Source of the DNA: Nesterenkonia xinjiangensis
GTDB taxonomy: Bacteria > Actinomycetota > Actinomycetes > Actinomycetales > Micrococcaceae
Assembly (NCBI RefSeq): GCF_013410745.1
Contig: NZ_JACCFY010000001.1
Span: forward strand, 3,348,001-3,412,000
DNA length: 64,000 bases
Direction: 5' to 3'
Made by a program: the position numbers and the translations under genes
Shown here: positions 8,665-17,551 of the stretch, piece by piece
Position numbering within the stretch: position 1 is the stretch's first letter
Layout of the letters: every line of letters begins with the position of its first letter
Notes under the pieces: model-generated
What the model was told of the DNA's origin: nothing
Database searches by the model: none
What the model saw: the letters and a program-made list of their open reading frames with translations, nothing else

Positions 8665-8749
8665 CGTCCTCCCTCCCCACCATGCCGCCGGTGGCTGCTC
8701 TGCCGCCGAGGCAGGCGCCGTCGCACGGGGCGGCGGCTGGAAGTTCAGG

Positions 8750-9727
8750 CTAGCTCATCAACGGGGCGCCGATGAAGGGATCGAGGGCCAGGCCCACGAA
8801 GAGAAGCGTGAGATACATGATCGACAGGTGGAAGACCTTCATGGCCTTCTTGTCGGTGAGCGATTCCCGCTGAGCCTGACGGTGCAGCACGTGACACTCG
8901 TAGAGGAACCAGCCTCCGGAGACCGCCGCGAAGGCGGTGTAGGTGATGCCTGCCCAGCCCATGGGGATCAGCAGCAGTGAGCAGACCACCGTCGCCCAGG
9001 CGTAAAGGACGACCTGCACGGAGACGGTCTTGGCAGTGGCCACGGCGCCGAGCATGGGGACGTCGGCCGTCTGATAGTCGGTGCGGTACTTCATGGACAG
9101 TGGCCAGTAATGGGGCGGGGTCCAGAGGAAGATGATGAAGAACAGCACCAGCGCGGGCCACTCGACGCTCTCGCGGACCGCGGCCCACGCGATGAGCACG
9201 GGGAAGCATCCGGCCAGGCCGCCCCAGATGATGTTCTGCTCGGTGCGCCGCTTCAGGATGATCGTATAGATGACCACGTAGAAGAACATGGCCGCCGCTC
9301 CGAGACCGGCTGCCAGCGGATTGGCGCCGATCCATAGGATGGCGATCGCGACCGCGCCGAGCAACGAGGCGAAGACGAACGCCTCCCACGGAGTGAGCTC
9401 CCCGGTGACCAGCGGACGCTTCTTGGTCCGGTTCATGAGCTTGTCCATGTCCCGGTCGATATAGCAGTTGAACGCGCCCGCGGAGCCGGCTGCGCAGGCT
9501 CCGCCGACCATGGTGGCGAGAACCAGCCAGAAGTCAGGGAACCCCCGCTGGGCGAAGATCATCGTGGGAAGCGTCGTGACCAGCAGCAGCTCGATCACCC
9601 GCGGCTTCGTCAGCGACCAGTAGGCCGCCGCTTTGCGGCGCCACTGCGGCCGTGCCTCACCGGCCGGGTGACCCGGGGTCGGTGAAGAGGCGGGCGGCGC
9701 GGGCGCGCCGGAGAGGTTCTGGGTCAC
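8750..9727 (-). CDS. ctaB: Protoheme IX farnesyltransferase (heme o synthase)
   Basis: A UbiA-family integral membrane prenyltransferase of 325 residues that adds a farnesyl group to heme b, giving heme o for cytochrome oxidases. The first prenyl-diphosphate site NCYIDRDMD is at 87-95, followed by NRTKKRPL, which is diagnostic of CtaB. Seven to nine hydrophobic helices follow. The N-terminal 30 residues are a low-complexity Pro/Ala/Gly tail. The start is a GTG (codon 9725-9727) with a weak ribosome site, so an internal start is possible. It is downstream of parE with a 160-base gap, so probably separately transcribed. Confidence 0.93.
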   Translation of the reverse strand: MTQNLSGAPAPPASSPTPGHPAGEARPQWRRKAAAYWSLTKPRVIELLLVTTLPTMIFAQRGFPDFWLVLATMVGGACAAGSAGAFNCYIDRDMDKLMNRTKKRPLVTGELTPWEAFVFASLLGAVAIAILWIGANPLAAGLGAAAMFFYVVIYTIILKRRTEQNIIWGGLAGCFPVLIAWAAVRESVEWPALVLFFIIFLWTPPHYWPLSMKYRTDYQTADVPMLGAVATAKTVSVQVVLYAWATVVCSLLLIPMGWAGITYTAFAAVSGGWFLYECHVLHRQAQRESLTDKKAMKVFHLSIMYLTLLFVGLALDPFIGAPLMS

Positions 9728-9887
9728 GTCTGATGCTCACAATGGGTCAAGGTGCAGTCGCGGTCGGAGCCCAGTCTATCGTCAGATCGCCGTCCCCCGC
9801 GCTGTCACGCGCCAGTGAGGCAGAGTATTTCGACACGTTGTAGAAGAACTGGTGGCAGGTGCGGCCCACTGGTGTGCCGGATCCGCC

Positions 9888-11969
9888 TCAGGCGTCGATA
9901 CGTTCGCGGTCAAGCGCCTGCGAACCCTCGATGATGAAGTCCTTGCGCGGCGCCACGACTGAGCCCATCAGCAGGTCGAAGACCCGCTCGGCATTCTCCG
10001 CGTGCTCCACCCGGATGCGCCGCAGAGAACGGAAGGCCGGATCCATGGTGGTCTCGGAGAGCTGGTCGGCATCCATCTCGCCCAGACCCTTGTAGCGCTG
10101 GATGGGTTCCTTGTAGCGAAGACCCTCGGCTTCGAGACGCGCCAGCAGCTGGTTCAGCTCTGCTTCCGAATAGGTGTAACGCACTTCGTTGGGCTTCTTT
10201 CCGGCGTGCACCACTTCTACTCGGTGCAGCGGAGGCACGGCGGCGAACACCCGCCCCTCCTCGATCATCGGTCGCATGTATCGGAAGAAGAGCGTCAGCA
10301 GCAGGGTGCGGATGTGGGCACCGTCGACGTCGGCGTCGGTCATCAACACCACTTTGCCGTAGCGCGCGGAGTCCACATCGAAGGTCCGGCCCGAACCGGC
10401 GCCGATCACCTGCAGCAGGGCGGCACACTCGGTGTTGGAGAGCATGTCCGAGACGGAGGCCTTCTGCACGTTGAGGATCTTGCCCCGGATCGGCAGCAGA
10501 GCCTGGTAGTCAGAGGAACGGGCCAGCTTGGCCGTGCCCAGCGCGGAGTCCCCCTCCACGATGAACAGCTCGGTGTTCTCCACGCCTTTGGACCGACACT
10601 CCACCAGCTTCGCCGGCATCGAGGAGTTCTCCAGGGCGTTCTTCCGACGCTGGGTCTCCTTGTGCATGCGCGCTGAGATGCGCGACTTCATCTCCGAGAC
10701 GACCTTCTCCAACACGGCGGTGGCCTGCTGCTTCTCCCCGCGCTTGGTGGAGGTCAGTCGTTGGCCGAGCTCCTTCTCCACCACCTTGGAGACGATCTGC
10801 CGTGCCGCGGAGGTCCCAAGGATCTCCTTGGTCTGGCCCTCGAACTGGGGCTCGGCGATGCGCACCGTCACCACGGCGGTCAGCCCGGCCAGGACGTCGT
10901 CCTTCTCGAGCTTGTCATTGCCGGCCTTGAGCCGCCGGGCGTTGGCCTCCACGTTCTTGCGGAAGGTCTTCAGCAGCGCCTGTTCGAATCCGGTGAGGTG
11001 GGTGCCGCCCTTCGGTGTGGAGATGATGTTGACGAAGCTTCGCACGTTCGCGTCATAGCCCACGCCCCAGCGCATCGCGATGTCCACTTCGCAGTCCCGC
11101 TCGACGTCCTGCATGTGGCTCCGGCCGTCATCGCCGATCACCGGCACACGCTCGGTGAAGCTCCCCTGACCCTGGATCCGCCAGATCTCGGTGACGGGGG
11201 AATCGGTGGACAGGAAGTCGACGAACTCCCCTATCCCGCCGTCGTACTGGAAGACCTCCTCCGAGGGAGTCTCCCCGCGCTGATCGCGCACCGTGATGCG
11301 CAGCCCTGGGATGAGGAATGCGGTCTGCCGGGCGCGATTGCTGAGCTCCTCATCGTCGAAGCGTGCATCCGGGGTGAAGATATGACGATCCGCCCAGTAT
11401 CGGATGGTGGTGCCGGTGGTGCCCCGTTTGGCCTTGCCGACCACTTCCACCGGGGAGCCCTCCGCCGCCGGCGTGAAATCGGCATCCGGGTCCGCCCTGC
11501 TGCCGGCGAAGATGCCCGGCTCGCCGCGGCGGAAGGACATCTGGTAGACCTTGCCGCCACGCGTGACCCGGGCGTCGAGCCGCGCGGACAGCGCGTTGAC
11601 CACCGAGGCGCCGACCCCGTGGAGTCCTCCGACGGCGTTGTAGGAGCCACCGCCGAACTTGCCGCCGGCGTGGAGCTTGGTGAAGACCACTTCGAGCCCG
11701 GAGAGGCCGGTGCGAGGCTCCACGTCGACGGGGATGCCTCGGCCGTCGTCGGTGACCTCCACCGAGTCGTCCTGATGCAGGACGACGGTGATGGTCGAGG
11801 CGTAGCCCGCCAGCGCCTCGTCCACCGAGTTGTCGATGATCTCCCAGAGACAGTGCATGAGACCGCGGGAGTCGGTGGAGCCGACGTACATCCCCGGTCG
11901 CTTCCGGACCGCTTCCAGGCCCTCGAGCACCGACAGATGCCGAGCGTCGTACTCGGATCGCTTTGCCAC
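9888..11969 (-). CDS. parE: Type IIA topoisomerase subunit B (ParE, topoisomerase IV-like)
   Basis: An ATPase subunit of 693 residues of a type IIA topoisomerase. It has the GHKL ATPase site (IIDNSVDEALAGY, DDGRGIPV, GGLHGVGASVVNAL), a transducer domain, and a C-terminal TOPRIM domain with EGDSALGTAKLARS and DADVDGAHIRTLLL. The start is the GTG at 11969, preceded by AGGAGGAGATCC; a longer frame to 12020 lacks a ribosome site. Its position beside the principal sigma factor, away from dnaA/gyrBA, matches the second GyrB-like paralogue annotated as ParE in Micrococcaceae. No parC partner is in the window, and gyrB itself cannot be excluded by sequence alone. Confidence 0.88.
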   Translation of the reverse strand: MAKRSEYDARHLSVLEGLEAVRKRPGMYVGSTDSRGLMHCLWEIIDNSVDEALAGYASTITVVLHQDDSVEVTDDGRGIPVDVEPRTGLSGLEVVFTKLHAGGKFGGGSYNAVGGLHGVGASVVNALSARLDARVTRGGKVYQMSFRRGEPGIFAGSRADPDADFTPAAEGSPVEVVGKAKRGTTGTTIRYWADRHIFTPDARFDDEELSNRARQTAFLIPGLRITVRDQRGETPSEEVFQYDGGIGEFVDFLSTDSPVTEIWRIQGQGSFTERVPVIGDDGRSHMQDVERDCEVDIAMRWGVGYDANVRSFVNIISTPKGGTHLTGFEQALLKTFRKNVEANARRLKAGNDKLEKDDVLAGLTAVVTVRIAEPQFEGQTKEILGTSAARQIVSKVVEKELGQRLTSTKRGEKQQATAVLEKVVSEMKSRISARMHKETQRRKNALENSSMPAKLVECRSKGVENTELFIVEGDSALGTAKLARSSDYQALLPIRGKILNVQKASVSDMLSNTECAALLQVIGAGSGRTFDVDSARYGKVVLMTDADVDGAHIRTLLLTLFFRYMRPMIEEGRVFAAVPPLHRVEVVHAGKKPNEVRYTYSEAELNQLLARLEAEGLRYKEPIQRYKGLGEMDADQLSETTMDPAFRSLRRIRVEHAENAERVFDLLMGSVVAPRKDFIIEGSQALDRERIDA

Positions 11970-12068
11970 GGATCTCCTCCTGCTGGACTCGGGTCGCGCA
12001 CCGTCTCGACGTCGCAGCATCTCGCCTTCGCGGCGACGGCGCGTGCCGCATAGGACACAGACATTGCA

Positions 12069-12074
12069 AGCCTA
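12069..12074 (-). promoter_or_regulatory. Putative parE -10 element
   Basis: Reads TAGGCT on the minus strand, about 100 bases before the parE GTG. No convincing -35 is visible. It fits the TAGNNT pattern repeated before many genes in this window. Confidence 0.4.
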
Positions 12075-12137
12075 TCCGGCGGAACCTCACACTGCCTTCA
12101 GAACCGCCGCAGGACCGTCGTATCCGTCCAGATGGGC

Positions 12138-12180
12138 CGCTCACCGCGTACGCGGTGAGCGAAAGGCCCGGGAAACGGGC
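12138..12180. repeat. 24-bp perfect palindrome followed by a second short hairpin
   Basis: Positions 12138-12161 form a perfect palindrome: arms CGCTCACCGC and GCGGTGAGCG around GTAC. Directly after it, GCCCG (12166-12170) pairs with CGGGC (12176-12180) around GGAAA. Both lie between the divergent parE and DUF7455 genes, upstream of the putative parE -10. They may be an operator or stem-loops in a leader; a terminator is less likely between divergent starts. Confidence 0.6.
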
Positions 12181-12253
12181 GGTGGACTGCGAATGAAACG
12201 GCCCCCGGCATGGTTGTATAGGTATCTACCATTCACGTGAGGAGGCGAAGAGC

Positions 12254-12475
12254 ATGACCGGCACGACTGGGACACTCGAAGCACACCCGAACACTCTGAC
12301 TGCCCTCGACCGCTGCGACCGCTGCGGAGCACAGGCTTATGTGCGAGCGGCTCTCTCCTCCGGCGCCGGTGTTCTGCTCTTCTGCGTTCACCACGCACGT
12401 CATGTGGAAGAGACGCTGCGTCCACAGACCTCTGAGTGGGTCGATGAGTCGGCCCGCCTTGCGGAAGCGCGCTGA
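12254..12475 (+). CDS. DUF7455 small zinc-ribbon-like protein
   Basis: A protein of 73 residues of the actinobacterial DUF7455 family, which is of unknown function. It carries Cys21 and Cys24 (CDRCG) and Cys44 with His46, His47 and His50 (FCVHHARH), which suggests one bound zinc. The ATG follows GAGGAGGCGAAGAGC, a strong ribosome site. It lies between parE and the principal sigma factor gene, a position it commonly keeps in relatives, and is transcribed toward the convergent sigma factor gene. A perfect inverted repeat follows 62 bases downstream. No role beyond probable metal binding can be argued. Confidence 0.82.
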   Translation: MTGTTGTLEAHPNTLTALDRCDRCGAQAYVRAALSSGAGVLLFCVHHARHVEETLRPQTSEWVDESARLAEAR

Positions 12476-12536
12476 GGCGCGGTACCCGCGATCATCACCA
12501 CTGCATAGGTTCGGCGACCTCGATCGCCGGCACAGG

Positions 12537-12571
12537 CGAAGGGCCCGGAGGATCATCCTCCGGGCCCTTCG
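12537..12571. terminator. Terminator hairpin between the DUF7455 gene and sigA
   Basis: Two 17-base arms starting CGAAGGGCCC are perfect inverted complements around a single C, so a hairpin with a small loop forms on either strand. It lies between convergent genes, so it can stop transcription from both sides. No T-tract follows. Confidence 0.8.
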
Positions 12572-12746
12572 TCGTCTGCATGTCGTCAGTCAGATCGTCT
12601 TTGTCTGCAGGGAAGTTCGTGACAGTCCTGCTGGGGCGCGCAGGCGCACCCCAGCAGCTGACGTGATGATGATCGGGCCTCTTCAGCCGGAGCTCCGGAC
12701 CGCTCTCGCGTGCCGGGGCTCCACGGTCAGGGCGCGTCGCCGATGC

Positions 12747-14156
12747 TCAGTCGAGGTAGTCGCGGAGCACCTGCGAGCGGCTCGGGTGACGCAGCTTCGA
12801 CATCGTCTTGGACTCGATCTGTCGAATGCGTTCCCGGGTGACGCCGTAGACCTTTCCGATCTCGTCTAAAGTCTTCGGCTGGCCGTCGGTGAGGCCGAAT
12901 CGCATCGCCACGACACCCGCCTCACGCTCGGCCAGGGTGTCAAGGACGGAGTGGAGCTGCTCCTGCAGGAGCGTGAAGCTCACCGCATCGGAGGGGACCA
13001 CTGCCTCGGAGTCCTCGATGAGGTCACCGAACTCCGAATCCCCGTCCTCACCCAAGGGGGTGTGCAGCGAGATCGGCTCGCGGCCGTACTTCTGGACCTC
13101 CACGACCTTCTCGGGCGTCATGTCCAGTTCCTGGGCCAGCTCTTCCGGCGTGGGCTCCCGCCCGAGGTCCTGCAGCATCTGTCGCTGGACGCGGGCCAGC
13201 TTGTTGATGACCTCGACCATGTGGACCGGGATGCGGATGGTGCGAGCCTGGTCGGCCATCGCGCGGGTGATGGCCTGACGGATCCACCACGTCGCGTAGG
13301 TCGAGAACTTGAAGCCCTTCGTGTAGTCGAACTTCTCCACTGCGCGGATCAGGCCCAGGTTGCCCTCCTGGATCAGATCCAGGAACAGCATTCCGCGGCC
13401 GGTGTAGCGCTTGGCCAGAGAGACGACCAGACGCAGGTTCGCCTCCAGCAGGTGGTTCTTCGCTCGGCGACCGTCGGCGACGATGAGCTCCATGTCCCGG
13501 CGCAGCCGCCGATCGGCGATCTCATCCTTGGCGAGCTTGTGCTCAGCGAAGAGACCGGCCTCGATGCGCAGCGCGAGGTCCACCTCCTGGGCCGCATTGA
13601 GCAGCGCCACCTTCCCGATCTGCTTGAGGTAGTCCTTGACCGGATCTGCGGTGGCTCCGGCGGACACGACCTGGACGGCGGGAGCGTCGTCGTCATCGGC
13701 GTTGGAGATGACGAAGCCTCGGCCTCGCGTCTCCTCCTCCTCGGCGTCCTCGCCCTTGGCCGCCTTCTTGGCGTTCTCGAGGATCGCCTCGGCGTTGCCC
13801 TGGTCGCCTGTGGCGGCGGCGACCTTCTTGGCGACCTCTTCCTCGTCGCCGTCCTGGAGGGCCTTGGCCACGGCCTGCTCGAGCACCTCGGTCGGAGCGG
13901 CCTGCTCCTGCTCCGCCTCGGCGAGGACCTCGTCGACGGGGTCCGCGGCCTTCCTGCGCCCGCCGGTCTTCTTGGCGGGGCCGTTGGTGGCGGATCTCGC
14001 GGTGGACTTCTTCGCAGTGGAGCTCGACTTCTTGGCCGCGGCGCTGTCGCCAGGCGCGGAGGTGCGCGAAGCTGAACTCCCGCTGGCAGCGGAGGACTGC
14101 TCCCCCTCTGTCGCGGCTGCGTTCTCTTCGGTGGACTTGGACGCAGTAGTGGGCAC
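12747..14156 (-). CDS. sigA: Principal RNA polymerase sigma factor (RpoD/SigA)
   Basis: The housekeeping sigma-70 factor. The N-terminal half (about 1-170) is Ala/Glu/Lys-rich and poorly conserved. Regions 1.2 to 4.2 follow: [14 protein letters not shown], region 2 with [18 protein letters not shown], and region 4 with the helix-turn-helix [13 protein letters not shown] near the end. I chose the GTG at 14156 because GGAAGGTC precedes it at a good distance, giving 469 residues. A GTG at 14210 in the same frame would add 18 residues but has only a weak ribosome site. It converges on the DUF7455 gene, and its own 5' region is a 350-base gap. Confidence 0.92.
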   Translation of the reverse strand: MPTTASKSTEENAAATEGEQSSAASGSSASRTSAPGDSAAAKKSSSTAKKSTARSATNGPAKKTGGRRKAADPVDEVLAEAEQEQAAPTEVLEQAVAKALQDGDEEEVAKKVAAATGDQGNAEAILENAKKAAKGEDAEEEETRGRGFVISNADDDDAPAVQVVSAGATADPVKDYLKQIGKVALLNAAQEVDLALRIEAGLFAEHKLAKDEIADRRLRRDMELIVADGRRAKNHLLEANLRLVVSLAKRYTGRGMLFLDLIQEGNLGLIRAVEKFDYTKGFKFSTYATWWIRQAITRAMADQARTIRIPVHMVEVINKLARVQRQMLQDLGREPTPEELAQELDMTPEKVVEVQKYGREPISLHTPLGEDGDSEFGDLIEDSEAVVPSDAVSFTLLQEQLHSVLDTLAEREAGVVAMRFGLTDGQPKTLDEIGKVYGVTRERIRQIESKTMSKLRHPSRSQVLRDYLD

Positions 14157-14506
14157 GATGACCTTCCGACTCGGACGTGTGAAGGCGATGGGCTGACCCA
14201 GGGTCAACACACCTATGACCCTGTCAACTCCATGGCCTCGCTCACGCTGACCGTCCCGGCGGCCTCCGACCGTCTCCCTGAGGGAACTGGCGGCGCCGAT
14301 CTGCCGGTACGTGGCGAGCGACCTGACGATGGTTGCAGGGTCTCAGCAGGGCACAACGCCAGCCATCTCCGGATCATTCCCGCCCGCCGCAAATAAATTC
14401 CCAAGAATTCTCCTGCCGGATGCCCGAAGACCTTCCCCAGCTCTCCTCGGTCGCTGAAGACCAGGCCCCAGCTCGGCTCCCGCCCGACGAAGCTGCCGCC
14501 TCACCT
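14157..14506. other. Upstream region of sigA
   Basis: A 350-base gap between the end of the DUF4192 gene and sigA. No gene is supported. It holds a locally AT-rich patch near 14388-14411 that is unusual for this genome and could host the sigA promoter. It also holds a TTGACA on the minus strand near 14221-14226, but I find no -10 at the proper distance from it. Confidence 0.5.
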
Positions 14507-15961
14507 TCACGTCCCCGTGCGGGAGATACCCCAGGAGTGTTCCCTGACCATCGCCCAGGGGCAGATCCGCCCGATGCCTCGGTCTGTCTTCCTCATGCGC
14601 CCCACCTGGTGCCCGGGCACCAGGTGCAGGCAACGGTCGAGATAGGCGCCGGAGAGCGTCCCTCTGCCGCGCGCCCACTCGATCCAGGACATCAGCGCCA
14701 GTGTCTCAGTCTTCTGCTCGGCCACCAGCATCGGCTGCAGCTGCGAGAGGATCGCCGCCAGGGCATCCAGTCTGTCCCAGCGCGGACGTTCACCGGTCGC
14801 GCCCTGCAGTGTCGCATGGAACCTCTTCAGATGAGCCTCGATGAGCCGCCGCTGGTCCTCGATGCTGGCCGCCGTCGCGCCAGCGCCCTCCCGGCAGGGT
14901 TGGGCGTGCTCGGCCCAGCGCCGAGCCAATGCCGTCAGACGTCCTTCCGCGCCCGCATCCTCTCCGGCCGCTCCTGGGACGTCGCGGCAGGCCCGGATCA
15001 CCTCGTGGCCCAACGCCGCCACATCCAGCCCGTCTGCGGCGAGCACGAGCACCGCATCGGGAACGTCTCCCTGGGAGAGGGACCCGACCATCATCGACAG
15101 CTGGTCGCGATGTTCATCCGCCCATGCCTCGATCCGCTCGGACTCGTCCCCGGCTGGCAGGCCGGGCCTCTCCGGCGGCTCTCGGCCTTCCCGCTCACGG
15201 ACCTCGTCCTGGATCATCTGATCCCAGACCCACAGGGCCTGCTGTGCTCCCTGGGAGTCGGCGACGTCCAGGCCGAGGTGCGCCTGTTCAGCCGCCACAG
15301 CATCGACGGTCTGATCCGAGGGAGATGCCGCCGGAGCGAGGAAGTCGTCCACCACCTGCCGTGGGGTGCGCAGGATCCGACCGCGGTAGACCATATGCGC
15401 ATGCAGGACGCTGGCTGCCGCGGCCTGGACGTCCTGCCCGGGATAGGCGCAGCACCGGGAGTCGAGGCAGTCATAGTCCCGGATGTGTCCGTCGCCCACC
15501 CACCAGCTCTGCTCCACGTGGATCTCGTGCTGATCGCGAAGCGCCGCCGTCAGTGAGGCATGCAGGGCCGCGTACGGGCGCAGGGAAGGGTCATCCCAGG
15601 TGGGCGGAGCGGGTGCCTCCCCGACGAACAGATAGATCACCGCGCCATCGGGCCTGGGGCTGACCCGCGGGCCGGCCAGGTGGTCGCAGACCCATTGCGC
15701 GAGTCCCTCCGGATGGTCGGCGCCGGCGCGCAGGTCGATGCGCAGGTGCGCTCCGACGCGCGTGCCATGGAGTCCGACGACGACGAGCGAGTCCTCGGGC
15801 AGGAAACCGAAGGTGTGCTGCACCAGAGCCAGGGCGTCGCCAGCGCCCGAGATGCTGATGACCTCCTCCGGCGTGTCGTCCGGCGAGCCGGAGCCAGGCG
15901 GAGGCGATGTGCGGTTCCGGGTGGAGGCGAGGTCGTCCGGGCGGTGGCTGTATGTGCTCAT
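14507..15961 (-). CDS. DUF4192 domain-containing protein
   Basis: A protein of 484 residues whose N-terminal block, ISISGAGDALALVQHTFGF followed by LPEDSLVVVGLHG (about 35-66), is the hallmark of the actinobacterial DUF4192 family of unknown function. The rest is acidic and Ala-rich, with a long helical C-terminal half and no obvious catalytic motif, signal peptide or membrane segment. The ATG at 15961 gives a sensible N-terminus, but its ribosome site is weak. The frame stays open to a GTG at 16045. It follows the PAC2 gene on the same strand by 99 bases, so a two-gene unit is plausible. Confidence 0.8.
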   Translation of the reverse strand: MSTYSHRPDDLASTRNRTSPPPGSGSPDDTPEEVISISGAGDALALVQHTFGFLPEDSLVVVGLHGTRVGAHLRIDLRAGADHPEGLAQWVCDHLAGPRVSPRPDGAVIYLFVGEAPAPPTWDDPSLRPYAALHASLTAALRDQHEIHVEQSWWVGDGHIRDYDCLDSRCCAYPGQDVQAAAASVLHAHMVYRGRILRTPRQVVDDFLAPAASPSDQTVDAVAAEQAHLGLDVADSQGAQQALWVWDQMIQDEVREREGREPPERPGLPAGDESERIEAWADEHRDQLSMMVGSLSQGDVPDAVLVLAADGLDVAALGHEVIRACRDVPGAAGEDAGAEGRLTALARRWAEHAQPCREGAGATAASIEDQRRLIEAHLKRFHATLQGATGERPRWDRLDALAAILSQLQPMLVAEQKTETLALMSWIEWARGRGTLSGAYLDRCLHLVPGHQVGRMRKTDRGIGRICPWAMVREHSWGISRTGT

Positions 15962-16060
15962 GACGCCAGTCTTGAGTGCACACACGGCCGCGGCCAGGGC
16001 CTCCAGGTGGTCTGTGGAGAGGGCCGCGTGTCGCGCTGGGACCACGTCAGCTGTGGAGGA

Positions 16061-17158
16061 TCAGAACAGGCGTGGCAGGCCTTCGCCGGAGGAGGTGTCG
16101 TCGTCCTCGGAAGAGTCGCCACCCATCCCCTCGGGCGTGGTGTCCTCGGGCATGGTGTCCTCTGGCGTCGGCTGAGCACGCAGGAACGCCTCCACTGCGG
16201 CACCGAGCTCCTCGGCGTCGGGGACGGCGTCGTCCTCATTGACCAGCAGGGATCGCTGCTCAGTCGTGGCGTGCTCGTCGAAAGTCTGCTCCAGCCGGTG
16301 CACCAGTCCCTGGATCTCACTGTTGCCACTGACCTGCCGGGTGATGTCTTGGTCGACCATCCGGGCAGACTCCCGCAGCTCATCAGTAGGCAGCATCAGC
16401 TCCATGGCGGCGCCGATGTACTCCAGCGCGGAGACTGCGACCTGCGGATACCGACCGCCGGCCAGGTAGTGCGGGACGTGCAGGGTGTACCCGACGACGT
16501 CGTGCCCCTCCTCGTCCAGACGCATCTCGAGCACCTGTCCCAGGCCGGCCTCGATCTGCGCGGCGGGGCTCCAGGTGGAGATGCCGGTGATCAGGTCTTT
16601 GCGGCTGCCATGGGCCGTCACGCCCAACGGCCGGGTGTGCGGGGCCGGCAGGCCCAACGCGTCCACCAGGACCACCAGGGAGATGTCCAGTCGCTCCACC
16701 AGCTCCAGCACCGCCTCGGAGACGCGCTCCCACTGAAAGTCGGGCTCGTCGCCGGTGAGCAGCAGGAACGGCCTTCCGGAGGCGTCGCGCACCTCGTAGA
16801 GGTCGAGCTCAGGTCCGTCGTAGTCGGTGAAGCGGTCCTCCAGGAACGTCACACGGGGACGGCGTGAGCGATAGTCGAAGAGCTCATCGAGGTCGAAGCT
16901 GGCCAGCAGCTTGTGCGGCAGGCCCCCCAGCAGGGCTTCGGAGAGCTGGGAGCTCAGCGCACCTGCGTCAGTGTGCCCGGCCCAGGAGACCAGCATCGTC
17001 AGGTTCTCCGCCGGCCGGGCCGCCCGCGGATCACGCAGCACGAGGTCACCGCCCTGGGCCTGCACGGTGGAGTCCGACTTGCCGGGGCGGGGAAAGCCTC
17101 CATGCTCCTCCTCGGGCTCGGTGGGGTGCACATGGAGCAGATCCAGGGGTTCCTTCAT
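16061..17158 (-). CDS. PAC2 family protein (proteasome-assembly-chaperone-like)
   Basis: A protein of 365 residues of the actinobacterial PAC2 family, related in fold to eukaryotic proteasome assembly chaperones. Characteristic segments are NLTMLVSWAGHTDAGALSS, the FLEDRFTDYDGPELDLYEV stretch, LTGDEPDFQW, GVTAHGS and VPHYLAGGRYP. The C-terminal 45 residues are Glu/Asp/Thr-rich and probably disordered. The ATG at 17158 is preceded by GAGAGGAG about ten bases upstream; an upstream in-frame start at 17197 is less well supported. No proteasome gene is in the window, so the client is unknown. Confidence 0.82.
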   Translation of the reverse strand: MKEPLDLLHVHPTEPEEEHGGFPRPGKSDSTVQAQGGDLVLRDPRAARPAENLTMLVSWAGHTDAGALSSQLSEALLGGLPHKLLASFDLDELFDYRSRRPRVTFLEDRFTDYDGPELDLYEVRDASGRPFLLLTGDEPDFQWERVSEAVLELVERLDISLVVLVDALGLPAPHTRPLGVTAHGSRKDLITGISTWSPAAQIEAGLGQVLEMRLDEEGHDVVGYTLHVPHYLAGGRYPQVAVSALEYIGAAMELMLPTDELRESARMVDQDITRQVSGNSEIQGLVHRLEQTFDEHATTEQRSLLVNEDDAVPDAEELGAAVEAFLRAQPTPEDTMPEDTTPEGMGGDSSEDDDTSSGEGLPRLF

Positions 17159-17551
17159 GAAGCTGAGGCTCCTCTCCGTGCGATCTCGACACGTCATCCG
17201 GGTCCGGATGATCGGCGACGGGGGCCTCCTGCGAGGAGGTCACCCCAGGTGAACACAGATGTAACGACCCCACCGTACGGAGAAATTCCCCGCAAGGGGC
17301 GGGCGGCGGCGACCGGTGCGCGCTGGGGTTCGGACCCGGTGACATGCCCGGGCTGACGCGCTCCGCACCGAGGCGCTCATCGCGTGTGTGGGCCCGGTGA
17401 TCCGCACCCCACGTCAGGGGTGCAGGCGTCAGGATCTCGGATAGGATCGAATCCTGAGGCCGCCGAGGGCTTCCACACACGGGCAGCGCGTCGGCGGATG
17501 CATCCACAGAAGATTCGACGTTCCCCGGACCGGGGATCAGACGGGATTCAC
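17159..17551. other. Divergent region between the PAC2 gene and pepA
   Basis: A 393-base non-coding region. It contains hairpins CCTCCT/AGGAGG near 17226-17240 and GCACCCC/GGGGTGC at 17404-17423, and a TAGGAT -10-like element at 17442-17447 that would give pepA a leader of roughly 100 bases. The pepA frame is open back to 17384 but without ribosome site or family similarity there. Confidence 0.5.
17442..17447 (+). promoter_or_regulatory. Putative pepA -10 element
   Basis: TAGGAT within a GATAGGATCG context, about 105 bases before the chosen pepA GTG. No clear -35. Confidence 0.35.

Noticed and set aside
11970-12020. A 17-residue N-terminal extension of ParE.
   Set aside because: The GTG at 11969 has a strong AGGAGGAG site and gives the family N-terminus AKRSEYDARHLSVLEG.
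15560-16867. A long open frame antisense to the DUF4192 and PAC2 genes.
   Set aside because: It has no ribosome site or recognisable domain, crosses two real genes, and such frames are common opposite GC-rich coding sequence.
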